Shown here: positions 36,086-50,000 of the stretch, piece by piece
Numbering within the stretch: the first letter of the stretch is position 1
Layout: every line of letters begins with the position of its first letter
DNA from: Panulirus ornatus
Lineage: Eukaryota > Arthropoda > Malacostraca > Decapoda > Palinuridae
Assembly: GCF_036320965.1 (NCBI RefSeq)
Contig: NC_092236.1
Span: forward strand, 17,944,518-18,008,517
Reading direction: 5' to 3'
Length of the DNA stretch: 64,000 bases
Position numbers and translations under genes: made by a program
Notes under the pieces: model-generated
The model's database searches: none
The model's input: only the letters and a program-made list of their open reading frames with translations
Told to the model about the DNA's origin: nothing

Positions 36086-36309
36086 GCTACGGATTTTCGT
36101 GGATTCAAACGCTCTTCAGTGTTTTCCCCTCTAAGATTTAGTCTAGACTCAGAGTCACCTTTTCCTTTACTCTGAGGCAGGTTGAATTCCAGCAAGCTTG
36201 GTGTGTTTGCCTCCAATTCCAGCAAATGTTTATACACCCATTTCTTTTTATGAGTTCCAGACGTACCGATATATGCATGGGACTTTGATCTGTTTTGTTC
36301 CAGCGAATC

Positions 36310-37128
36310 ACCACCGACCACCATTTCCATCACTATCAACACTATTATCACCACCACAGCCACCACACCCATTCCCATCACCGCCAGAAGTCCCTGTATC
36401 ATCACCACCACCACCACAAACAACATCACAACCACTCCTATCATACCAGCACTACTACTACCACCACCACCACAAACAACATCACAACCACTCCTATCAT
36501 ACCAGCACTACTACTACCACCACCACCACCACTCGTATCACTACTAACAGCACTACCAACCCCACCACCACAACCATTCCAGTCACCACCATATCCACCA
36601 CCACCTCTGACAAAATAACCTACCACTACCATCCTCACCACCACCACCACCACCATCGCCACCACTATCACCACCACCACCACCACCACCACCACCACCA
36701 CCACCACCACCACCACCACCACCACCACCACCACAAACAACATCACAACCACTCCTATCATACCAGCACTACTACTACCACCACCACCACCACCACAAAC
36801 AACATCACAACCACTCCTATCATACCAGCACTACTACTACCACCACCACCACAAACAACATCACAACCACTCCTATCATACCAGCACTACTACTACCACC
36901 ACCACCACCACCACAAACAACATCACAACCACTCCTATCATACCAGCACTACTACTACCACCACCACCACCACCACCACCACCACCACCACCACAAACAA
37001 CATCACAACCACTCCTATCATACCAGCACTACTACTACCACCACCACCACCACCACCACCACAAACAACATCACAACCACTCCTATCATACCAGCACTAC
37101 TACTACCACCACCACCACCTCCAAGCCA
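36310..37128. repeat. (ACC)n array with a spaced cassette
   Basis: (CAC/ACC)n runs of varying length separate eight near-identical copies of a 40-base cassette that begins 'acaacatcacaaccactcc' and ends in 'ctactactacc' (near 36419, 36476, 36735, 36797, 36851, 36913, 36993 and 37065). The long plus-strand frame reading H, T and P is an artefact of the repeat. Confidence 0.9.
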
Positions 37129-37199
37129 TGAATAATCTTGTGCCGTAAAGACATTTGCTTTACTTCTTCTAGACGAAACTGTACACCACTTCATCATCG

Positions 37200-37965
<766 letters not shown>

Positions 37966-38486
37966 TAATCAGGGACTAAATCATTGCTATATTACCACCA
38001 AATAGTTGTCCCTATTATCAATGAATAATCATTTTATTATCAAATTATCTTCAGCTCCAAACTATTGCTCAACTCATCATCACATCGTGCAATTATCATC
38101 AAATTACCACCAAATCACCGCATGATTACTGACTAATCATGGTATAATCACCCCTTATCCCCTTCATCACCAAATCATTAGCCAGATCACAAGTTCATCA
38201 ACAAATCCTCACCAATCTCTCACCCACAAACACACAAACCAAAACTTCCTAACCATATTACCATCTCTATCCTTCCCCCCCCCCACGGCGCCTCCACCTA
38301 ATCAGTCCTTAATCACCCCTAAATCATACTGCTTAAATTACCACTTGATGATCACCAAGTCGTCACCAAGTCATTCATCACCACCACCGCCTCCCACAAC
38401 ATCCCCTCCCCCTCACCCCCCCCCCCCCCGACACCTAATCAAATCACCTAATTACCCAAGGCACGAGCTGGAAATACTTGGGGAGA

Positions 38487-38489
<3 letters not shown>
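37966..38489. other. Diverged ATCACCAAAT-type repeats
   Basis: 'atcaccaaatcat' and 'accaccaaat' words recur with irregular spacing. C runs lie at 38275-38284 and 38417-38429. No gene. Confidence 0.5.

Positions 38490-38551
<62 letters not shown>
38490..38551. repeat. (CT)n microsatellite
   Basis: About 30 CT units. Confidence 0.95.
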
Positions 38552-38559
38552 GCTATATA

Positions 38560-39040
38560 TCTATCTGTCTCTCCAAGTTAATCCCGGTCCATTAATTCCT
38601 CCCTATATCTGTCTTTCCAAATTTCCTCTATACCGAATGAGTGAATTTCCTTGCCATGGTTTCTAGATCCCTTGGCCTAAATCCCTTAACACCCACTTCA
38701 TAAATCCACTTCACATCCATATCCTAAACCCGGGTCCCATTACCCCCTAAATCTCCCTGCTCTAAACCTCTTAAATCTCCCCTACTCACAGTTCGTCTCT
38801 CCATATGAGGGTGATCCGTAAGCCCTACTCCTTACTCATTATTCTCCCTCTCACTTATCCCATATTCTTCATCCTCATTTTGCTTAAGTTCGTGTTTCCC
38901 ATCCTTTATTTTCAGTCTCTAGTCTCTTGTTTATTTCCTATTTACTGCTTTCTTGTTTCCCATCTTCTATATCCTTCTTCGTTCCCATCTTCTACACCCT
39001 ATGTTCACAGTTTATCCCCTTTCCCATCTTCCGTTCCCTG
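38560..39040. repeat. Degenerate pyrimidine-rich minisatellite
   Basis: 'gtttcccatcttctat' recurs in 38880-39030 at about 30-bp steps, and 'aaatctcccctac' type words recur in 38680-38790. Very diverged. Confidence 0.5.
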
Positions 39041-39617
39041 ACTGATAATCCTACTTCCACCTCATTTTAACTGAGCTGATACACTTTTCATGTACCTCGT
39101 CAATACTCATTTAAGATCTCTCCACTGTACACTCCTCCACACACTGTCTCCAGTGGGCAATGTGCTGAGGAAACTTTTAGGCTCAGAGGTCTGCTCTTGT
39201 TTTATCTTAATGTACTTTTTCCATCCTCGGAATTCAGTTAGCGATATCTTGAAGTCTTCCTTGCCTTTCGTGCCAATAAGGAAATATTATTATCCAGGAT
39301 TTTCCAAGAGCAAAATATAATACATATTTCCCGTCTGCACTCAAAAGAGTACAGCGACAGTGTCTTCAGTTTCAGCAGGGTCGGTAGGGGCTTTGTACTT
39401 AAGAGGGACTCAGGTCCACAGAGGAGGTCCGCATACAGAATTACGGTTTACAGCTCGGCTGTTCTACAATGAAGGCATGACAGAACGGACATACCCGCAT
39501 GTAACAATTTCGGATAATTGATATTTTCAGTTTATCTTTCCCTTTCCCTTTCCCGTCTGGCCCGCTAATTACTCTAATTATGAACTGTTATTTAAAGTAA
39601 TTAAAAAGAGCCACTTA

Positions 39618-39618
<1 letters not shown>
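39041..39618. other. Unassigned stretch
   Basis: Nothing recognised. Confidence 0.45.

Positions 39619-39682
<64 letters not shown>
39619..39682. repeat. (CA)n microsatellite
   Basis: About 32 CA units. Confidence 0.95.
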
Positions 39683-39684
<2 letters not shown>

Positions 39685-39956
39685 CCAGTTAATGCTACTC
39701 ATTTTAATTGCAAACTTCCGCGTTTATGAGGTTAGATAATATATTCTCTCTTTCTACCAGGTAGCCCCAGGGACTCCGTCATTCATTCTCTCATTTAGCG
39801 TTTGTCAGTTTTGTACTTTACCCAAGATGCTCCCACATCTCCAGCCCTTGATGTCACCCCACACTATTGCAGCCTAACCCCTCCCTCTCTTCCCCTCTCC
39901 ATTACCACTTTGACGTCTACTACCTTTCAATTTGCCTCATCCTTGACTGAATTCTT

Positions 39957-39963
39957 ATTCCTC

Positions 39964-39998
<35 letters not shown>

Positions 39999-40002
39999 CC
40001 CC
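39957..40002. repeat. (CTC)n and C run
   Basis: About ten CTC triplets followed by about 16 C. Confidence 0.9.
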
Positions 40003-40287
40003 GTGGAAGTAAAGCCTCCACTCATTCGGCTTTGCTGAAGATTGATCATCACATCTCATCAACAGCTCCTCACTTATCAGTGTTCTTGTTCCGCGTAAAA
40101 TCATCCCTATAATCATCATTAATCATTTAACTTATGAGCTACGTTTCTTTCTATTCCATCTCGTCACATGATCAAGCCACCTCATCTCAAAGCTAATCTT
40201 CAAATTAGTTCATCAGCCGCTTCGTTATCATATAATCGTCGACTTTATCATCACTGTTATCGGCTCATCAACCTACCCTCCTCCCAC

Positions 40288-40500
40288 CACCACCACCACC
40301 TCCAAGCCATGATATCATCTTGTGCCGTAAAGACATTTGCTTTACTTCTTCTAGGACGAAACTGTACACCACTTCATCATCGCCACCATCACCATCATCA
40401 TCATCATCATCATCATTATCATCAAGTGTATGAGTAACAGTTCTCCTGCATGTAACTGATTAACTCATCATCATCATCATCATCATCATCACCACAAACA
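40288..40500 (+). repeat. Second copy of the 37.1-kb segment
   Basis: From the ACC run through 'ctccaagccatga', 'tgtgccgtaaagacatttgc', 'tgtacaccacttcatcatcg' and the ATC cassette, this matches 37108-37287 almost base for base at an offset of about 3180. Confidence 0.9.
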
Positions 40501-40945
40501 GTTCTTCACATTACTCACTCTTGTCATCATGATCATCAAAATTTCATTCATTTCCATTCACGTAATTTTCAATTTCTATCGTCGGCACAGAAAATGTCAG
40601 TAATATATTAAGATCCTCCTCAGCTCTCACCAACTGCCTTTCTTATCACTTGTTCATTTGTTGGCTCTTCTTCAGTATGCCTGATTGAGGCTGTGTGTCT
40701 GTACCTACCATGGGCATTTACTGCCGGCATTCAGCCACCTTCTCAGGTGTGTAGGGTAGCGGTCATTCACGTGTCCACACTTCGGCAACTTTCCAGTTGT
40801 GTGGGGGTTGCGTTGCACACCTGATGTAAATCGTTTTCTAATCAGTTTTTCTTTTTATCTATCTTCTCCCTTCATGGAGTCCTTCAGGTTTCTCTCCAAC
40901 ACCCTTTGTTGTACACATCTTTCAGGAGTTAGCATAAAGAAGGGT

Positions 40946-40948
<3 letters not shown>
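40501..40948. other. Unassigned stretch
   Basis: Nothing recognised. Confidence 0.45.

Positions 40949-41009
<61 letters not shown>
40949..41009. repeat. (CT)n microsatellite
   Basis: About 30 CT units. Confidence 0.95.
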
Positions 41010-41011
<2 letters not shown>

Positions 41012-41869
41012 GTACACGTTACCCCCCTAAACTCGACGATCTTTGAGCACAACGGTCCGACCCAAATTTGAATACGGCAGCACGACACTTGAACACGACA
41101 GCACGACGCTTAGATATGACGGCGTGAAAAATATGACCGGATCCTTCATGCTCAAGAGTCGTACTCTAATACTCAATTGTCGGACCACCTGACTCACGGA
41201 GTTTTAAAGCCTATGGGTTCTGCTTGGTTGGTTGGATGAGCTTTTGTTTCAACTACCAAGGTCAAGCTGCATCTATCAACCGAAATATCTTTGAACACCG
41301 TCTAGGCCTAAGGCTAAAAATCTCTTATTACCTATATTCTTCAAACCTGTTTACGTAATCCAAACCCCATTTGATGTTCCAGTCTCACCCCAACAGATAT
41401 ATGATGCTAAGCGGACGAACTTTATAAACTGTACAGGAAGAAAATTAGTCTAGCTCCCCTATTTTCCACAGAAAACGGATGGTGCCTGGAATATCCTCAA
41501 CTCTGCCACAATGCACTAGGGCACAAAAACGATGTGTGTCTATATTATATCATTCGAGAAAGTTAATCTTAGAATATAATGTCCGGATCATTATAAATGT
41601 CATTCTATTTCTTTTCTAAATCCTACGTGAACTTGATCAAAGAATTAGTTTAATGCGGCCGGGAAGATGATTTTAATTCTTCATCTGTGAACAAAGCTTA
41701 GATGAAGGATTTCCAGCATTATTAGTTTAAGCTTTGCGAAATACCGACTGGGCTTGAATTTACCGTCAGCGTGGGTACATGCACACGTCAAGAGCAGGTA
41801 CTGCTCTGGGCCAGTTATTATTAAACCGTAACCTGCTTCTACTGAATATTGCTGTGATAACACATTTTC

Positions 41870-41871
<2 letters not shown>
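41010..41871. other. Unassigned stretch
   Basis: Short 'gcacgacacttgaacacgac' type repeats at 41060-41130 resemble 48895-48935. Otherwise nothing recognised. Confidence 0.45.

Positions 41872-41955
<84 letters not shown>
41872..41955. repeat. (CT)n microsatellite
   Basis: About 41 CT units. Confidence 0.95.
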
Positions 41956-41958
<3 letters not shown>

Positions 41959-43150
41959 AGCTACACGTTGTAGCAGTTAGGTTAATCAGGTAATCACTTC
42001 TCCCCCCCACCCTCTTTCTTTCTCTAGCTACTAGAAATATATCCATTACTTCACCACGATTTTTAGGTTGATATATAATGCAAGCAAAGGTATACGATAG
42101 AGAGTGTTGGTTTCAGCACACCCAGCTATTTCATTTCCTATGGACGCTCCAACGTAACAAACTTCACACATCACCGCAACTACCCAGCGGTAAACGTTAA
42201 CCATGACTCTTTAAACCTCTTGTTTCAAACTGCCCTTCACCAACAGTTACCCATTATCTACTTTGATAACAATTAGGAATTCACATCTGGAGTAAACCCT
42301 ACATGTTGAAGGTTCTTACGGGGTATACGAACTAATTCTTTCACAAACGGGGTCGAGAGAGCCACTAGGGTGCGCGTCGTCTGCCTGTGTCCAGGCTAGA
42401 CGAGTCTCAACTCCCTCCCAAATTTGAGCCTTGTTCATATCAACCATAAAGAGCTCAGTAACTGGACCCTTATGTTTGAGAAGGATGGATTGTCAAATCA
42501 AGTTATTCATGTTCGTAAATGAACGACTAATAGTGTAAAATCGTGTAGGAGACTTTCGTAGATTGTTAAATTCTTTAGGTTTACGTAAGCTGAAGATGGT
42601 AGGTAGGGTGGTGGTGGTGGTTTGAGGAAGCCGGGAGGCGTGTGTCAGTTCGAGTCCGGTAAGTTTTCAGGAACTGAGGGACGATGCTTCCACCGTGCTT
42701 ACCTCGGGACGCAAGATAATGCCATACTGGGATCACCTCTAAAGTCTACATTAAGGTTGACGAGCATAGGAAACTCTGCCATCCTTATCAACATTTCTAG
42801 GAGCACATTGTTTAGTAGAGCATTGGTGTCGGCGGCATAAAACTACACGAGAGATATAATGTTAGCTTTTCTGTTTGATGCTCTATCTTTTAATCGAAAA
42901 GAGAAGTTGATTATATGATAACATAGACTCAAATCAGGTTTGTGAGTGTATATGGATAATATATGTAATTATTCTTGACAGCAAGATGTGGCATCTTTCG
43001 TCTTGTCATTGCCAACATATGGATGTATTAGGTAATAGACTCAGAGACGGAGGTGGGGTTAGAGTGAACCCTACGTAGTTGTCTTCTACAATATCTAGTG
43101 TCCGGGAGAGATTTGTGCTGATGTTTTGCGAGTTATTACTGTTTTTCAGA
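41956..43150. other. Unassigned stretch
   Basis: A box-B-like 'cagttcgagtccgg' at 42647 has no matching box A. No gene. Confidence 0.45.
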
Positions 43151-43159
43151 TGTCGGTTG

Positions 43160-43570
43160 CACTCGCATCATTGACTTACGAAGCGAGGCTTCGTCATTCG
43201 TAGCGTAAATGTGAGGTAAAACTGTGTTTTGACCTTTTTTTTTGTACATGTGAGTGCTTTTCAGCGTCGTTTGTAGTTAAGGCATCGACTAATGACCTAC
43301 GGAGGCTGAGTGATTCGCAGCAGTTCAGAGTGTGGTAAACATGTGTTTGACTTACTGTACATAAGAGTGATTCTCGCTGTCGTTTGTACCTACAGAACCG
43401 ACTTATGACCGAGGCTAAGTGCATCGGAACTTACTGTGATAAACATGCGTTTGATATGCAATATTGCGTATATCATTGCTTTCCAGTGACATCTGTGCTT
43501 TTATTAATGCTGAAAACTTATGATCGAAGCTGTGTGATTCATGCGAAATACTGTGAACGGCATAGCAACA
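43160..43570. repeat. Degenerate tandem repeat, about 110-120 bp unit
   Basis: The order 'cttacgaagcgaggct', 'gtgtttgac', 'gtacataagagtg' and 'cagtcgtttgtac' recurs about 3.5 times with heavy divergence. Frames across it carry no domain. Confidence 0.6.
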
Positions 43571-44205
43571 CGACTGTCATTAATCCCGATGGATTAGGGC
43601 AAAAATGCCTTTTTAATCAGTGCAGCGGTTGATAACACTATTTCTTTTGTCTTTTTTCTTTTTTTTTACCGAACTCGTTCCTGCCACACAAAACGATAAC
43701 AGAGTGCAAACTGATAACCAGCATATATTCATATAAGTATCTGGAATCCATTAAGAAACTCTTGAAGAAAAAAATCAGCATCCAAGAACATGTGGTATCT
43801 TAAAAAAGAAAAAACAAAATTAGTTGAAGATGTAATATTTGGAAATTGCAGAAGTTATACGTTATTCCTTGACCTCGTCGCCGATGGTTGATGTGGAGGA
43901 TCCATCCAGAGCTCTTCAGCCACCAGCGCAACACGTAAGTACAATATTATTGCATGACAGTGATAAGGTCATTGGGAATTTCATGACAGTACTAAGTTTT
44001 TTTTTTGTGGAGGGGGTAACTTATGAGTTATCATTGTACTTTTATCTGTCGTAGGATTGTAGTCATAAGATTATTATGATACTGAATTGATATACTGATG
44101 TAGGAAGATTATAAAAGGGGGGTCTTCTTTTTTCAACTGTCCTAAGTAGAAAAATCCAAATAAGCGTAGGAAAAGCGTAAGGAAACTGTAATCCTTATCC
44201 GTGTT
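43571..44205. other. Unassigned stretch with a possible exon
   Basis: Contains the exon candidate at 43853-43936 and T runs near 43660 and 43998. Confidence 0.4.
43853..43936 (+). CDS. Possible small internal exon, unrecognised product
   Basis: An acceptor-like 'ggaaattgcag' precedes 28 codons (EVIRYSLTSSPMVDVEDPSR...) ending at a textbook donor CAC|GTAAGTA. The upstream tract is purine-rich, which weakens the acceptor. No domain recognised and no other exon located. Confidence 0.2.
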
Positions 44206-44960
44206 ATCAAGCTTTCTGCTGCACTACTCTCTCTTAGTCTCTCTAGATTAGAAATTTAGGAGGCTATTACTGTCCTCTAGAATCTTCTAGATAACCTCCT
44301 TATAGACCATCAGGTCCTCTGTTATCTAGCTTTCTAAAAGGTACTCCCTCTAACTTTCGAAATATTGTGGGAATGTTATCCTAGTAGATATCATTCTGAT
44401 CTCTTCTGGTCGACCGTAGGAGAGTGGGTTATGCCTTTCTACACACCGTCCCTCACCCGAGACCCAAACAAGGCTATCAACTTGATAAACGAGGAATTTA
44501 GGGTACTATTACTGTCCTCCAGCAGATAACCTTGTCATCTAACCTTTCCATGTATTCCTACGCACTTCTATGTATTGCCAGTCCTCTAACTGATACCCTT
44601 GTTACAGATAATGCTATCATAGTCCAATAGGTCTTGTGTTATCTAATAGCAGATAGCCTTATCACAGACCAGAAGGTCTTTTGTTATCGAACTTCCCTAT
44701 GTATTCTCCTACCATTGTAGGAGATAACCTCGTCATACACTAGAAGGTCACCTGTTATCTAACTTTCCTTTTATACTCCCGTGCACTCCTGTGTCTTGAT
44801 ATCCACCGGCAGATAATACTATCATAAACCAGTAGGTCTGTTATCTAGTCTTCCCAGCTGATTTGGTGCACTCCCATGTATCACTGTATCCCCATCATCA
44901 GCTAATTTCATCATTGACCATCAGGGTAGTTCGCTTTCCAATGTATTCCCATATGCTCAA
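44206..44960. repeat. Degenerate tandem repeat, about 110 bp unit
   Basis: 'gcagataaccttatcataga', 'ccagaaggtc' and 'tctgttatctaactttcc' recur in order about six times. Unit length varies by partial deletions. Confidence 0.7.
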
Positions 44961-46669
44961 CAAGGTAGAAGGTAAGCATAATGGTAAAGTGAGCAAAACT
45001 TTAAGGTAAGTCTTCACCAATACTTCTCTTTACTTTTAATATGTTGACATTTAAATGGCTACAGATGTGTTCGTTGATTTCACTGTCACAAGTGAATTAC
45101 TTTTTCGCATTGGTCGTTTTGAGAGAAATTCGAAGCTTATCTTCGGTATTATTTTTCTTGAATGAAGAAAAGATCAGGGATAAGGAGAGAGAATTTTAAT
45201 GTAATTGGTCGTTACAATGGAGGCTGTTAGACTACTCGTACAATCACTGTTCTCCCATTGGTTATATACCACCAGTCATGATAGTTTAAGAGGCAGTTTG
45301 CCGATCGGACGTACAAGACTGAAAGATCTCGGCTGATGAAATTCTAACCTATTCCTGCGCGCGCCGATACCCTAAATCTAGATACGGTTGGATGCTTTTC
45401 ATGGATGACACTAAGGTTAATTCGCTGTGACGGAAGCTATCATTACCATGTTAACGCCTACAAACGGTGGGTGCCCATTTCTGGTCGATTTTTTTTCCGT
45501 TTATTTTGCAGGGAATGGAGTTTGAGGTAAGGAGGGAAGAGTGGGAAAGGGGAGGAATAGTGATCAATGTTATGATTCTAGGTTATGACGTTTGAATGCC
45601 TCTGCTCAACCGAAAGTAATTTGACGACGAATAGATTTTGCGTTTTTAAGCCCGGAGAGCTGTCGACGCCATTTTAAGATCCTGGTTATTATATTCGTAA
45701 TCCAGATGTCAAAGGTCAAGGTAGGGTTGTATGAGGATGTCTAAGTGATTGTTGCCTGATTTGTTCGTGTGCATGTTACAATGCACAGTGACTCGAGAAC
45801 ATAATAACGAATGTAGGAATCATGATATTTCTTAAATAAATAGTAATGTGTTTTGTTAATGTATTATTGCTGGGAAATAGCTTTTTTGAGGTGAGAGATT
45901 CAAAGGTTAAGGTCACACGGGAGGACAGTTCATAGGGTTGGGAGTTGACGGAGTGAAAGAAAGGTGCTTTGTTGTGCTCTGTGGCCATCATTCCCAACCA
46001 GGGGAGGACGTGTTCTACCAGAGGTATGCGAGAACCGTCCACAGGGTACGTAACATTACGTCTTAGAAGTTCCAGCGCTTAAGTAAAAAGGGATCTGAAT
46101 ACATGCCCAATGAGAGATTTTGCAATATATATTCTCAACATATTTCTGTAAGTAATGACATAAACGTAATCTTTATTCAGGCTCCCAGTATCTTAATGTT
46201 AGGCTGAGGTCTTTATTTGTGTTGGCAGTACTCACTGTGGAGGAGAGACAGGTTAGAGGCAAGCTACCGAATAAGGTTGAGACCCAGTGCTCAATACAAC
46301 TGTACATCGTGCATATTGTCTTCTTTGATCCTTTTGTGCAAAAGGTCAAACCTGATTCTGGCGTGGGTAAGCGCCCTCTTCCGGTACGGTCTGGTTAAGT
46401 AGGCTCTCTTGCAAAACCCTGTAAGCATTTCTGTTCTGTAAGTAATTATGTATTCTCTTTTATTCCCAGAAAAAGAAAGAATGCGGTGTAACATTTTCCT
46501 ATTCCCTGAGACTTTTGTATTTTGAATATGTAAATCAGGTTCTGAATAAATTATTACATTAAGTGATGCTACATTGCTTCTGGCGCTAGTTTCTACGTAG
46601 TCTGAACTGAGATTCTTTCTTGGTTTCTTCAGTCTATTTCACTATTCATAAAACCGGAATATCATTCTT
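44961..46669. other. Unassigned stretch
   Basis: About 1.7 kb with no recognised gene or repeat. An 88-codon minus frame at 46042-45776 shows no domain. Confidence 0.5.
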
Positions 46670-47345
46670 TCATTCCATTTTCGCGTTTCCTGCATTAGCG
46701 AGGTGGCACCAGGAACAGACGAAGAAATGGCCTTACTCGCTCACATCCACTCCCGAGCTGTCATGTGTAATGCACAGAATCCACAGCTCCCTATCCACAA
46801 CTAGGACCCACTGACCTTTACTTGGTTCCCCACTGACCGCTTTATATGCCCTAGTTCAGCTCACTGACATCATGTCGCCCCCTATATACCACTTCATTCC
46901 AATTCACTCTGTCCCTTACACGCTTCGCACTCTTCTGCATGTTCAAGAACCCTAACACTCAAAGCATCTTTCATTCCATTCTTCCACCCTCTCCCTGTTT
47001 TCCTTGTTCCCTCCACTTTCGAAGTGTAAGCCCCCTTAGTCATCCTCTCTCACTCATCCCCTTCATATATGCAAGCCATATTAGCACACCCTCTTCAGCT
47101 CTCATACATAATCCTCTTATCACCATGCATACCTCTCACTTAGCCAAACATTTCTTACTCGATGAACACTCCTTACACCGCATATTGTCCTGAGACATTT
47201 TATCTCCAATGCATCCATCCTCTTCGGCTCTTATTTTATCTATAATCCATAACTTGCAACCATACAACACCGTCGGAACTTTTATAGCATCAAACATGCC
47301 CTTTTTGCCCTCTATAGTGCACCCAGGACTTTATCCCCCCCACAA
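46670..47345 (-). mobile_element. RTE-type retrotransposon, old diverged copy
   Basis: The minus strand matches the RTE 3' region across its length: the hairpin area near 46690 (degraded), the 'ccacagctccc' and 'catgttca' words, the complement of the GRPNWRW region near 46990 and the LYGCEAW region near 47255. Numerous substitutions and small indels leave no long frame. No (TA)n borders remain. It serves as an age marker: the family has been active over a long time. Confidence 0.8.
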
Positions 47346-48736
47346 GAGAATTTACATTTTGGGCATGATGGATCCTGCGATATGTTGAACCTACGTTCGT
47401 AGAGATGAGCGGTAACTAAACAGAGGAGGAAGTTGCACTCGCACATGCCTATGGATTTTAGTTTCAGATGAGCGTATGTCTGGCAGGGTAGAATTTATGT
47501 CGAGGTTGGGAGGGCGGTCGCGTAATGCTAGTCGAGGGATCTGTGAGTACAGTTTGCTAAACAGTGAAACAGCGGTAACTATCTTGTTTCCACTTAGGGG
47601 GTTCGACGTTGGCTATGGTGTGGGGTTTGGCGGGAAAGGGTCTATCGCAGTTGCAAAGACCTGGGTGTCAAACACATTGTTTAGGAACTATGTTTGTTTC
47701 GTTGTACAGTTGCTAAGTGTTTGTGGTTGCCAGGAGGCTACACGTGATTATGCTGGGGGGCCTTGTTTTGTGTGGTTTACAATTTCATATGTAGAAAATG
47801 CTAATGGATTCTTTTCCTTATCCAAAACTGATGATGGAATGTGTTGTCAGGGAGTTTATCTTGTTTGCAGTGTAGTGAATGAATTCCATTAGCGTGTCGT
47901 ATGCGGTACCTAGTATGGCTGGAGTTTTGTTGAGTGGAACCAGTTGACCCTTCAAGATCATGTGAGGATGTAGGTTACAATAGCGTCTGTCGGGGATATA
48001 GAAGGCGACGGTGGATTTGTGTGTGGAAGTCTACACCTTGATACAAGTTACTCCAGGCTTTTACTGCCACTGGAACCCAGTCATTCCAAGCTGTATATGT
48101 ATCTTTTGTTAGTATAAAAGAATATCTGAAACTCAGTGAGAGTCTGAAATGGAGGAATTTACTCTCACATAAAACGATGTATCATGTACACAGACTCAAA
48201 ATATCAGTTGGAAGGAGAGACCATTTGTTCTTTTGAGAGAGGGGGTCTTTTAAACAAGTTTTAATGTTCGTCTGTTGGTGTGATTTGTCATTTATGAGTG
48301 GGTTTCTAAAACTGAAGAGGTCTAATATTTCTCCGAAAGACGACACACAGTATTTTTTTGCATTTTGGCGATCACTTAAGGCATATTGCTTACACTTAAT
48401 GAATGAATATCCAATTGATTTTGCATGTGTGATGTGTTATAGGAGAATTTTTTTTTAAGGTATATCCTAAGAGAGTTCAGTAGATAATCCTGGGTATTAT
48501 CTTTCGATACTTCTATTTTCGTCGGAGTTACTAAGACCTTATATTATTATCAGTGTGTGGTCAAGGGTGAGGATGGTAGGCACGCTGACGTATAGTTTAC
48601 GTGGGGAGTGATAAGCATGTTAGTGTGTGGGGAGTGATGACAGAAGGGCTAAGGAGGAGCGAGTGGACGTTCTTGCGATTAGGAAGGGGAATCTGCGTGA
48701 TGATGGCTTATGTGTGATATTCGCTCCTTCCTTCCT

Positions 48737-48738
<2 letters not shown>
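47346..48738. other. Unassigned stretch, one 138-codon frame
   Basis: A plus frame at 47476-47892 has mixed composition but no recognisable domain, and no splice or promoter context. The rest is unassigned. Confidence 0.4.

Positions 48739-48798
<60 letters not shown>
48739..48798. repeat. (CT)n microsatellite
   Basis: About 29 CT units. Confidence 0.95.
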
Positions 48799-48800
<2 letters not shown>

Positions 48801-49075
48801 TCCTCTTCGCAAAGAAAGACCTAAATTTTGGGAAAGGCATTGGACAGAAAGCACAAGCGCTGGTAGTAAAAGACCCGTATCGATATAAGCACGACCCTTC
48901 AGTACGACCCTTGAGCACGACAGTACGACCCAACCATGAGAATGACTTCCTAGGGTCCTATAACTTGACCATTAAGGCTCCTGGTGTTAAAATGTCACAC
49001 CTTCATACCCACAGGTTGTAACATCGTTCTCTAGGGTCATACCCTCATGCTTTAGGGTCGTACATTCCTGTTCAG

Positions 49076-49270
49076 TGTCGTATTATTGTCGTACTGAAGC
49101 GTCGTACACTCCCGTTCAATGTCGTATTATTGTCGTACTGAAGCGTCGTACATTCCTGTTCAATGTCGTATTATTGTCGTACTCAAGCGTCGTACATTTC
49201 TGTTCAATGTCGTATTATTGTCGTACTCAAGCGTCGTACATTTCTGTTCATTGTCACTTTGTCGTACTCA
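49076..49270. repeat. 44-bp tandem array
   Basis: Four complete units begin at 49076, 49120, 49164 and 49208, plus a partial one. Each contains 'tgtcgtattattgtcgtact', 'aagcgtcgtac' and 'ctgttcaa'. Related diverged words ('agggtcgtac') extend back to about 48895. Confidence 0.9.
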
Positions 49271-49786
49271 AGGAATTGATGAGAAAAGACTGATTACAGA
49301 TTGCTGCAGTCTACTGACGCTCGATAATGAGCAGATAAGCCTACCAGAACCAGAGAAGGGGAGAAAATGCTTTGATGTTGGATAAGGAATAGAGAGATGG
49401 TCTTTCGCCCGTGGCTTTGGTGCTTGAGTGAACAATTGGAAGAAGGTGCACGTGGAAGGGGAAGTTCCCTGGAGGATATGAGAATCTGTGAAGGTGATGA
49501 GGTGGTCGTGTAGCTCCTAAACAGGTAGTTAGCGTTGATGAAGTGGTTGTAGGGCACTTGTACGGCTAGATCGCGTTGCTTTAGTCTCGAATTAAGAGGT
49601 GGTACACAAGCGGGAATTTTTTTTTTTTTCTCTTCATGTTTTTAGTAGACTCAATGGTACATTTTATAAGGGAGATGACCTGTTGAAGAACAGTATGTAG
49701 GTGAGGTAAAGACTGAGTGATCTATGAGGATAAATTTGGTCTTTTGTTTCCATGCAAGAAACCGATGAATTAATCTTCAAACTGAA

Positions 49787-49787
<1 letters not shown>
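49271..49787. other. Unassigned stretch
   Basis: A T run at 49618-49629. Nothing else recognised. Confidence 0.45.
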
Positions 49788-49823
<36 letters not shown>

Positions 49824-49942
49824 TGTGTGTGTGTGTGTATGATTACTGTTTGTGATTCCTATTTATGTGACTTATATTTCTGTTGCCCTGTTTCTTAACC
49901 GTGCATATATGTACCATGTCTTTACTCATGCGTTATGTGAAC

Positions 49943-50000
<58 letters not shown>

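Noticed and set aside
36198..37148. 316-codon histidine/threonine-rich frame
   Set aside because: It is the translation of (ACC)n and its cassette; frame openness results from repeat composition.
42640..42665. tRNA-like box B at GTTCGAGTCC
   Set aside because: No box A at a suitable distance and no cloverleaf could be drawn.
47476..47892. 138-codon frame as a host gene
   Set aside because: No recognisable domain, no splice context, and the length is compatible with chance in this base composition.
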